A DNA stretch of 5,060 nt, taken from assembly GCA_017504325.1 (NCBI GenBank), contig JAFVRL010000161.1:1-5060 (forward strand), given 5' to 3'. The notes beneath the pieces were generated by a model. The model made no database searches and was not told the origin of the DNA. It saw nothing but the letters and a program-made list of their open reading frames with translations. Shown in pieces: positions 1 to 5,060 of this stretch; position 1 is the stretch's first letter, and every line of letters begins with the position of its first letter. The DNA is from Lentisphaeria bacterium. GTDB taxonomy: Bacteria > Verrucomicrobiota > Lentisphaeria > Victivallales > UBA1829. Made by a program: the position numbers and the translations under genes.

Positions 1-2
1 AT

Positions 3-197
3 TGTGTAGATAAAGTAGTTCTTAAGGATTGGGTAGGAGAAATCCCAGGTGATTACGTTTTGGCGTGGATCTGGAAGAGGTCTGGAAAAAACTCAACCGC
101 TGAAATCTCTGACAATCCTGTTTGCAGATGCTGCTTCAGAAAATCAAACACTTTTCCGGCGGAAATATATGATAAAATATGCCGAAAACTTGAATGA
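3..197 (+). CDS. possible C-terminal tail of an unrecognised upstream gene (5' partial)
   Basis: This frame is open from the left edge and ends with TGA at 195-197, giving 64 codons. The protein starts CVDKVVLKDWVGEIPGDYVL and ends FPAEIYDKICRKLE. The first half, with many G-starting codons and a mix of hydrophobic and acidic residues, looks more like a real protein than the second half, which has a Cys cluster (CRCC). I do not recognise a family. A second frame (40-261) is open over much of the same stretch, so openness alone does not prove coding. If real, it would be the end of a gene on the same strand, about 78 bases before the operon's first ATG; a regulator or enzyme of the same locus is possible, but nothing in the tail shows which. 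It could also be non-coding upstream sequence or a decayed gene. Confidence 0.35.
   Translation, partial: CVDKVVLKDWVGEIPGDYVLAWIWKRSGKNSTAEISDNPVCRCCFRKSNTFPAEIYDKICRKLE
170..178 (+). promoter_or_regulatory. possible extended -10 promoter element
   Basis: TGATAAAAT fits an extended -10 (TG, one base, then TAAAAT, matching five of six positions of TATAAT). There is no good -35 hexamer at the usual distance, which is tolerated for extended -10 promoters. Transcription would start near 185, leaving a 5' leader of roughly 90 bases before the ATG at 276. A weaker alternative is TTGAAT (190-195) with TACATT (212-217), spaced 16 bases. The AT richness of the region makes chance matches likely. Confidence 0.3.
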
Positions 198-275
198 TGG
201 GAAATTTGAAGTACATTATTGTGCAGAAAATGATTGTCAGAAATACATTTTTCAATTTTAAAAAAAGGTTTTTAC
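198..275 (+). other. AT-rich leader upstream of the operon
   Basis: This stretch lies between the putative upstream stop codon and the first operon ATG. It holds a short imperfect inverted repeat, AAAATG (227-232) and CATTTT (246-251), separated by 13 bases, and a run of seven A followed by GG and five T (260-273). No stable GC-rich hairpin with a T tract is visible, so I see no intrinsic terminator here, and no riboswitch fold is recognised. The inverted repeat could be a weak operator, but it is too short to assign. Confidence 0.4.
265..268 (+). promoter_or_regulatory. weak ribosome binding site supporting the ATG at 276
   Basis: AAGG ends 7 bases before ATG 276, a normal spacing for a short Shine-Dalgarno site. 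The in-frame TTG at 234 has only an A-rich stretch upstream with no clear purine-rich GG core. This decides in favour of ATG 276 as the start of the esterase-like gene. The site is weaker than those before the two downstream genes. Confidence 0.5.
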
Positions 276-2252
276 ATGAGTGCCATCAACAGAACGGAAT
301 TTCCCCTGCCTAAAGTGTGGAATAAAAACTATTCCAAATATGTGATCAATCCTTTACAGCTGGATGCGGCAAAAAGAGCCGGGATCTTCCAGCTGCCGGA
401 AGATAAGGCAGAATGGGAAAAAATGCGGAAAACGCTTTATAACAACATTGCTTCCGCAATGAAATTGAAAGTGGATCATACTCTCCCTCTGGATTATGAA
501 GAAACAGGAAGTATCAGACAGGATGGGTTCACCATTAAGAAGATATCTTTCCGGGCATCTGCTGACCGTTATGTGACCGCAAGTCTGTATGTACCTGATG
601 GAGAAGGACCTTTTCCTGCCGTTATCAATGTGCATGGTCACTGGCAGCAGGGAAAAATCGCTGCAAGAGTACAGGCAAGAGGTCATATTCTTGCAAAGGA
701 AGGGTATGTGTGTCTGACAGTGGATGCCTTCGGTTCCGGTGAACGGGCAACAACTCACGGCAAATTTGAGTATCACGGAATGTTTCTTGGAGCCTCCCTT
801 CTCAATGCCGGGGAAACATTGATGGGAGTACAGGTAGCCGACAATATGCGTGCCGTTGATCTTTTGCAGTCTCTTCCTTATGTTGACGGGGAAAAGATCG
901 GAATTACCGGCGGTTCAGGCGGCGGAAACCAGACGATGTATATGGCGGCGATGGATGACAGGATCAAAGCGGCAGTTCCTGTTTGCAGTGTGGGAAGTTA
1001 TGATTCCTATATCCGTTCTGCAAACTGTTTCTGTGAACTTATGCCCGGCGGATTGAATTTTACCGAAGAAGCAGGGGTGATCGCCCTTGTTGCTCCCCGT
1101 GCCATCAAGATCTGTTCTGCCAATGAGGACGCAGAATGTTTCTGCCCCAGAGAAATGCTCAATACTTTCAATGAAGCAAGAAAAGTCTTTCAGGCGTATG
1201 ATGTGGATGGAAATCTTGCCAACAACGTCTTTGCCGGCGGGCATTGTTTCTGGCCGGAGATCACAGAAACTATGGTGGGATTTTTCGACCTGCATTTGAA
1301 AGGCATCGGACATGGAAATGCAAGAAAGACCTTTGATTATATTCCTCTCCCGGAAGAAGATCTTATGGTCTATGAAGCCGGGAAAAAGCCGGAAAAATTG
1401 AAAAGTATGCGGAAATGGACAAGCGACAAAGCTGCTCTTCTTGCAGAAAAGAGAAAAGAAAACTCTGATCCTGTTTCCACAAGAAAAGCTCTTGAAAAAG
1501 TCCTTGTCGGGAATAAAAAACTTGTCCTCAACTCTTTTACCGCCCTTCCGGATAAAGACGCCTGGGCAAGATTCGTTCTGGATTGCGGGGATGTAATGAC
1601 CCCTGTCCTTTTCAAAAAAGGAACTTCTGAAAAGTGTTATATTCTTGCTTCTGACAAGGATAAACAGATAGCCGCATCCAGCCGTATTTTCAAAGAAGCG
1701 ATGCAGAATAAGGATTCCATCATTATTTTTGATCCTTACGGAAGCGGAGAAACTTACGACAACTCCTTCTCCCTTATGGCACACCCGGATTATCACAATC
1801 TTACCCGTTACTGTGCATGGCTGGGTTTTTCTCTTCTGGGAGTCTGGACACAGCAGTATAACCTTATTGCTGATTGGGCAAAAGAAAATCTTGATTGCAA
1901 ATCCTTTATCTATGGCGGCGTAAGAGATGCGGGGATCGCCTCTTTGTGTGCTTCTTCCCTTTCCGGAAAAGCGGAAAAATGTATTCTGGAAGAAAGTGTC
2001 ATTTCCCTTGATCTTGTGTCCTCCGTTTATACGGTTTCTGCTGCAACACTTGCCCTTGCCGTTCCGGATATTCTTTTGTACGGGGATGTAACCAACTTTA
2101 TTGCCCTTGCAAATGGGAAAGTAGCATTGTATGCTCCGGTTCACGGCGACGGAACACGCCTGACACAGGAAGAATTTTCTTCCATGCAGCAGGCAAGTAA
2201 ATCTCTTGCAGAATCTTACGGAACAAAATGTACTTTGGAATTTATGGAGTAA
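276..2252 (+). CDS. acetylxylan-esterase-like alpha/beta-hydrolase with a degenerate second hydrolase domain
   Basis: This is a 658-residue protein, probably a cytoplasmic carboxyl ester hydrolase acting on acylated sugars. After a helical N-terminal part (about 1-70), the first alpha/beta-hydrolase domain covers roughly 75-355. It has an HGHWQQGK oxyanion-type loop (120-127), DAFGSGER (150-157), a nucleophile elbow GGSGGGN with Ser214, a candidate acid Asp285 in SANEDAE, and the catalytic His323 in GGHCFWPE. A Lys/Glu-rich linker follows (about 365-410). Residues about 430-658 look like a second copy of the fold: DPYGSGET (486-493) mirrors 150-157, and the elbow position reads GGVRDAG (547-553), with Val549 in place of Ser. 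The copy ends close to where its His would be, so it is probably non-catalytic. No signal peptide or membrane segment is seen. An in-frame TTG at 234 would add 14 residues, but ATG 276 has the better ribosome binding site. The family (PF12715/CE7-like) is assigned from motifs; the substrate is unknown, and a peptidase-like S9 relative is less likely. Confidence 0.85.
   Translation: MSAINRTEFPLPKVWNKNYSKYVINPLQLDAAKRAGIFQLPEDKAEWEKMRKTLYNNIASAMKLKVDHTLPLDYEETGSIRQDGFTIKKISFRASADRYVTASLYVPDGEGPFPAVINVHGHWQQGKIAARVQARGHILAKEGYVCLTVDAFGSGERATTHGKFEYHGMFLGASLLNAGETLMGVQVADNMRAVDLLQSLPYVDGEKIGITGGSGGGNQTMYMAAMDDRIKAAVPVCSVGSYDSYIRSANCFCELMPGGLNFTEEAGVIALVAPRAIKICSANEDAECFCPREMLNTFNEARKVFQAYDVDGNLANNVFAGGHCFWPEITETMVGFFDLHLKGIGHGNARKTFDYIPLPEEDLMVYEAGKKPEKLKSMRKWTSDKAALLAEKRKENSDPVSTRKALEKVLVGNKKLVLNSFTALPDKDAWARFVLDCGDVMTPVLFKKGTSEKCYILASDKDKQIAASSRIFKEAMQNKDSIIIFDPYGSGETYDNSFSLMAHPDYHNLTRYCAWLGFSLLGVWTQQYNLIADWAKENLDCKSFIYGGVRDAGIASLCASSLSGKAEKCILEESVISLDLVSSVYTVSAATLALAVPDILLYGDVTNFIALANGKVALYAPVHGDGTRLTQEEFSSMQQASKSLAESYGTKCTLEFME
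2246..2249 (+). promoter_or_regulatory. ribosome binding site embedded in the end of the esterase-like gene
   Basis: GGAG lies 6 bases before ATG 2256 and overlaps the last Met and Glu codons of the upstream gene, whose TAA stop is at 2250-2252. A ribosome terminating there would sit directly on the next start, which favours translational coupling. It fixes the start of the glycoside hydrolase at 2256. Confidence 0.75.
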
Positions 2253-2255
2253 ATA

Positions 2256-3779
2256 ATGAAAAGGGAAAAAAATTTCACTTCCGCTAAAGACTGGCAGAAA
2301 AGTATTCCCCGGCCTGTTTGTGATGCCCATAAAGATTTTATCCCTCTTTATGAAAAAGCCTGGCTTCTTGCCCATGATCATATTAAAGATGTACCGGGCC
2401 TGCCTGCTACTCCCTACATGGATGAAGCGGCATCCCCCTATGATATATGGATTTGGGATACCTGCTTTATGGTACTTTTCTGCAAATATGCCCAGGATCG
2501 TTTTCCGGGTGTGGAATCTTTGCAGAACTTTTATAAAGTATTGCATGACGGGGCAATTCTTCCCCGTCTGCCCCATCCGGAACTTCCGGAGGGGATACAG
2601 TTCTCGATCCATATAGCCGATAATCCCCCGCTTTTTGCATGGACAGAATATGAAAATGCTCTGATGCATGGAAATAAAGAACATCTGAAAACACTTCTTC
2701 TTGAAAAACAGTATCTGCAAAAACATTTTGCATTTCTGCAATCTCTTGATAAAGAAACCCTTTTCCCCATGATCCGTGCGGAATCCCGCTGGAAAACACA
2801 TGAAAACGGCTATTTCTGGGAAGGCGGCCGCTCCGGTATGGATAATACTCCCAGAGGAAGAAAAAGTACCCCGACAACTGTAAACAGACCGGATAACAAA
2901 CATATTCTCTGGGTAGATGCCATTGCACAGCAGGCGTTAAGTGCGTTATACATAGCAAAAACAGCAAAGATCCTTCAGGAAAAAGAGTTGGAAAAAGTCT
3001 GGCAGGAAAAGTATGAGTTCCTCAAAGAGAAGATCAATACATTGTACTGGGATGAAGAAGACGGGTTTTATTATGACATCGTTGCTGCCACCAATGAAAA
3101 GGTGAAGGTAATGACTCCCGCCTCCTTCTGGGTGCTTCTTGCGGAAGCTGCCCCCTTTGACAGAGCGGTGAGAATGGCAAAATATCTTACTGATCCGGCA
3201 AAACTCGGCGGAAAAGTCCCTTGCGTGACCCTTGCCAGAGATGATGCCGATTTCAATAGTGAACACGGTCTTTACTGGCGGGGTGCCATGTGGGTGCCAA
3301 CTGCTTATATGAGTATCAAGGCTATTGAAAAATACGGCATGAAAGATCTTGCAAGAGAGTTATCGCTTAAAATTCTGGAACACATGAATATAACATATCA
3401 AAACTATACTCCCCACACCATCTGGGAGTGTTATGCCCCCAACAGTTACGCTCCTTCCCATTCCTGCAGTCGCCCCTGGAAAACAGTGCGGCAGGATTTC
3501 TGCGGCTGGTCAGCTCTTGCCCCCATTTCCCTGTTTATTGAAAATGTTATCGGCATAAGAAAAGCCGATGCCTTTCATAACACCCTTTTCTGGGACATTC
3601 CGGAAAATATCAAAGGAAAAATTGGAGTGAATTCGTATCAGTTCGGTGATATTACAGCAGATCTTTTATATGAAAATAATGAAATAAACATTTCTTCCGA
3701 CAAAGAGTTTTCTCTTGTTGTATATGAAAAAAACTTTTCTGTCAAAGCATGCAGAAATACATTCAAAATCAAGGAGTAA
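2256..3779 (+). CDS. GH63/GH37-like (alpha/alpha)6-barrel glycoside hydrolase
   Basis: This 507-residue protein resembles the trehalase / glucosidase-I superfamily (MGH1-like domain), which hydrolyses glycosidic bonds by inversion. The barrel runs through most of the chain. WIWDTCFM (65-72) matches the W-x-W-D substrate-pocket motif. SGMDNTPRG (193-201) carries Asp196, the expected general acid. WRGAMWVPTAY (341-351) is a typical barrel segment. TIWECYAP (388-395) carries Glu391, the expected general base, and DFCGWSALAP (414-423) follows as usual. Residues about 440-507 are beta-rich and would form the short C-terminal cap. Family members often have an extra N-terminal beta domain; here the barrel starts almost at once, so this is a short, catalytic-core-type member. 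There is no signal peptide, so it is probably cytoplasmic and would act on an imported oligosaccharide or glycoside. The start is fixed by GGAG 6 bases upstream, 3 bases after the preceding stop. Linkage and substrate (alpha-glucoside, mannosylglycerate-like or other) cannot be told from sequence alone. Confidence 0.85.
   Translation: MKREKNFTSAKDWQKSIPRPVCDAHKDFIPLYEKAWLLAHDHIKDVPGLPATPYMDEAASPYDIWIWDTCFMVLFCKYAQDRFPGVESLQNFYKVLHDGAILPRLPHPELPEGIQFSIHIADNPPLFAWTEYENALMHGNKEHLKTLLLEKQYLQKHFAFLQSLDKETLFPMIRAESRWKTHENGYFWEGGRSGMDNTPRGRKSTPTTVNRPDNKHILWVDAIAQQALSALYIAKTAKILQEKELEKVWQEKYEFLKEKINTLYWDEEDGFYYDIVAATNEKVKVMTPASFWVLLAEAAPFDRAVRMAKYLTDPAKLGGKVPCVTLARDDADFNSEHGLYWRGAMWVPTAYMSIKAIEKYGMKDLARELSLKILEHMNITYQNYTPHTIWECYAPNSYAPSHSCSRPWKTVRQDFCGWSALAPISLFIENVIGIRKADAFHNTLFWDIPENIKGKIGVNSYQFGDITADLLYENNEINISSDKEFSLVVYEKNFSVKACRNTFKIKE
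3771..3776 (+). promoter_or_regulatory. ribosome binding site embedded in the end of the glycoside hydrolase gene
   Basis: AAGGAG lies 5 bases before ATG 3782 and forms the last two codons (Lys-Glu) of the upstream gene, directly followed by its TAA stop at 3777-3779. It is the strongest of the three sites in the window and fixes the start of the flavoprotein. Confidence 0.8.
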
Positions 3780-3781
3780 AA

Positions 3782-5060
3782 ATGAAACAAATCCTTTACG
3801 GAAAAGAAAAACTCATTCCGGTCGTTGACAGTACCGATGTCCTTGTTGTAGGCGGCGGTCCCGGCGGACTGGGAGCTTCCGTTATGGCGGCAAAAAACGG
3901 TTGTAAGACCCTGCTTGCGGAAAGATTCGGCTCTCTGGGGGGAATGGCATTTCACGGGGAAGTAAATCCCTTTATGTATAACCACCTTGACCATGTATCC
4001 CTTGACAGACCAATATTTATTTCCTGGTGCGAAAAAATGGTGCAATATTATTCTCCGGCGGAACTGGAAAGAGTACCCTTTTTTGCCTCTTACGGCAGTA
4101 CTCTTTTATCCAAGGATTTTGCCATGCTTGCCATGGAAGATCTTATACTGGAAAGTAATTGCAAGATCCTTTATCATCATGTCCTTGCAGATGTGATCAA
4201 AGAAGGAGATACCATCCGTTATGCTGTATTCCAGACAAAAAGCGGCTTGTGTGCAGTGGAAAGCAAAATCTTTATCGACTCCACTGGCGATGGCGATCTT
4301 GCTTATCTTGCCGGATGCAAATATGAAATGGGCAATCAGGATGGCTGCTGCCAGCCAATGAGCAGCTGTTTCAAAATGAGTCATGTGGATATGACAAGGA
4401 TCCCGGACAAAAAGACACTGAATGAATTGTTTGAAAAAGCAAAAGCGGCAGATGAGATCCATTGTCCCCGGGAAAATGTACTTTATTTCACCACCATAAA
4501 TGAAAATACTCTGCATTTCAATACAACAAGAATCGTAAAAAAGAGTGCGGTAAATGCTTTGGAACTTTCTGAAGCGGAAATTGAAGGCAGACGTCAGATA
4601 AGGGAGTTTATCCGCTTCTTCCGCAAATGGGTCCCCGGCTTTGAAAACGCTTCCTTACATTCCATTGCCTCTACTGTTGGGGTACGGGAAAGCCGCCGGA
4701 TCCTTGGAAAAGTCTATCAGACAGTGGAAGATTTCCATAATTGTGCAAAATATCCTGACGGAATCGCAAGATGCCAGTATCCCATTGACATCCATAATCC
4801 CAATGGTGGCGGGGATACATGTATCAAGCTGCCGAAAAATGAGTATTATGAGATCCGTTACGGTGCCCTTGTTGCAGCAGATGTTTCCAATCTTTTGATG
4901 GGATGCCGGGCGATCTCTGTGGATCACGCATTGCACAGCAGTATCCGGATCATGCCCTGTATGTGCAGCATCGGTCAGGCGGCGGGGATGGCGGCATCTC
5001 TTGCGGTCAAAAAGAATATTTCTATTGATCAGGTAACCGGAGAAGAGGTAAGAAGCAAAC
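3782..5060 (+). CDS. FAD-dependent oxidoreductase, FAD_oxidored (PF12831) type, 3' partial
   Basis: The frame is open from ATG 3782 to the right edge: 426 codons plus one base, no stop. A Rossmann FAD-binding motif GGGPGG (24-29) follows a beta strand (VLVV, 20-23) and is completed by the ribose-binding Glu47 in LLAERFG. GSLGGMA (50-56) is the usual second glycine-rich stretch. DSTGDGDLAYLAG (166-178) is the hallmark of this family, followed by QPMSSCFKM (191-199). GVRESRRI (300-307), and the C-terminal FAD-contacting block LLMGCRAIS (371-379) and GQAAGMAA (398-405), complete the fold. With these C-terminal motifs present, probably only some 10-20 residues are missing. There is no signal peptide (the N-terminus MKQILYGKEKLIPV is hydrophilic), so it is likely cytosolic. 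It would oxidise or reduce an unknown substrate with FAD; the adjoining esterase-like and glycosidase genes suggest a sugar or glycoside-derived compound, which is inference. The start is fixed by AAGGAG 5 bases upstream. Confidence 0.88.
   Translation, partial: MKQILYGKEKLIPVVDSTDVLVVGGGPGGLGASVMAAKNGCKTLLAERFGSLGGMAFHGEVNPFMYNHLDHVSLDRPIFISWCEKMVQYYSPAELERVPFFASYGSTLLSKDFAMLAMEDLILESNCKILYHHVLADVIKEGDTIRYAVFQTKSGLCAVESKIFIDSTGDGDLAYLAGCKYEMGNQDGCCQPMSSCFKMSHVDMTRIPDKKTLNELFEKAKAADEIHCPRENVLYFTTINENTLHFNTTRIVKKSAVNALELSEAEIEGRRQIREFIRFFRKWVPGFENASLHSIASTVGVRESRRILGKVYQTVEDFHNCAKYPDGIARCQYPIDIHNPNGGGDTCIKLPKNEYYEIRYGALVAADVSNLLMGCRAISVDHALHSSIRIMPCMCSIGQAAGMAASLAVKKNISIDQVTGEEVRSK

Noticed and set aside
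49..261. A 70-codon plus-strand open frame upstream of the operon.
   Set aside because: It has no clear ribosome binding site before its start, no recognisable motif, and overlaps another open frame. Kept only as an ambiguity in the findings.
260..273. A7-GG-T5 run considered as an intrinsic terminator.
   Set aside because: The would-be stem is only A-T pairs with a two-base loop, which cannot form a stable hairpin, and it lies at the ribosome binding site of the first gene.
234..275. TTG at 234 as the start of the esterase-like gene, adding 14 residues.
   Set aside because: There is no good Shine-Dalgarno site before the TTG, while ATG 276 has AAGG at 7 bases. The additional residues read like translated leader sequence.
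354..776. A 140-codon minus-strand open frame inside the esterase-like gene.
   Set aside because: It is fully antisense to a well-supported gene, has no ribosome binding evidence, and its Cys- and His-rich translation shows no family motif.
915..2903. A 662-codon open frame on the minus strand spanning parts of the first two genes.
   Set aside because: It runs antisense across two genes with clear catalytic motifs and crosses their junction. Its translation is rich in Phe, Cys, Lys and Arg with no recognisable domain. It is most simply a shadow caused by the codon use of the real genes.
2946..3266. Minus-strand open frames inside the glycoside hydrolase gene.
   Set aside because: They are antisense to conserved barrel segments and have no domain features or start signals of their own.
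4106..4936. Minus-strand and out-of-frame plus-strand open frames inside the flavoprotein gene.
   Set aside because: The in-frame flavoprotein carries family hallmarks throughout this stretch, and these alternatives have none.

Overview
The window is a compact bacterial operon segment, all on the + strand, of three genes that would act on modified carbohydrate: an alpha/beta-hydrolase of the acetylxylan-esterase-like type (276-2252), a GH63/GH37-like (alpha/alpha)6 glycoside hydrolase (2256-3779) and an FAD-dependent oxidoreductase of the FAD_oxidored (PF12831) type (3782 to past the right edge). The gaps between genes are 3 and 2 bases, and each downstream ribosome binding site lies inside the last codons of the gene before it, so the three are almost certainly co-transcribed and probably translationally coupled.

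The moderate GC content, the Shine-Dalgarno signals and this combination of families (a large two-domain esterase-like protein, a trehalase-fold hydrolase and a PF12831 flavoprotein) recall PVC-group bacteria, especially gut Lentisphaerota/Victivallales. This is an inference from general familiarity with such gene sets; no marker gene is present, and a Firmicutes origin cannot be excluded.

Layout: positions 1-197 may hold the tail of an unrecognised upstream gene. Positions 198-275 are an AT-rich leader with a weak ribosome binding site, and a possible extended -10 promoter sits at 170-178. The three-gene operon then fills the rest. No RNA gene, mobile element, CRISPR array or convincing terminator was seen, and the operon probably continues past 5060.

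How the genes may work together (inference): none of the three products begins with a recognisable signal peptide, so the set looks cytoplasmic. An imported oligosaccharide or glycoside could be de-esterified, its glycosidic bond cleaved, and the sugar or aglycone oxidised by the flavoprotein. The actual substrate cannot be read from the sequence. The most distinctive feature is the internal architecture of the first protein: its C-terminal half appears to be a second alpha/beta-hydrolase domain that has lost the nucleophile serine and ends about where the catalytic histidine should come.
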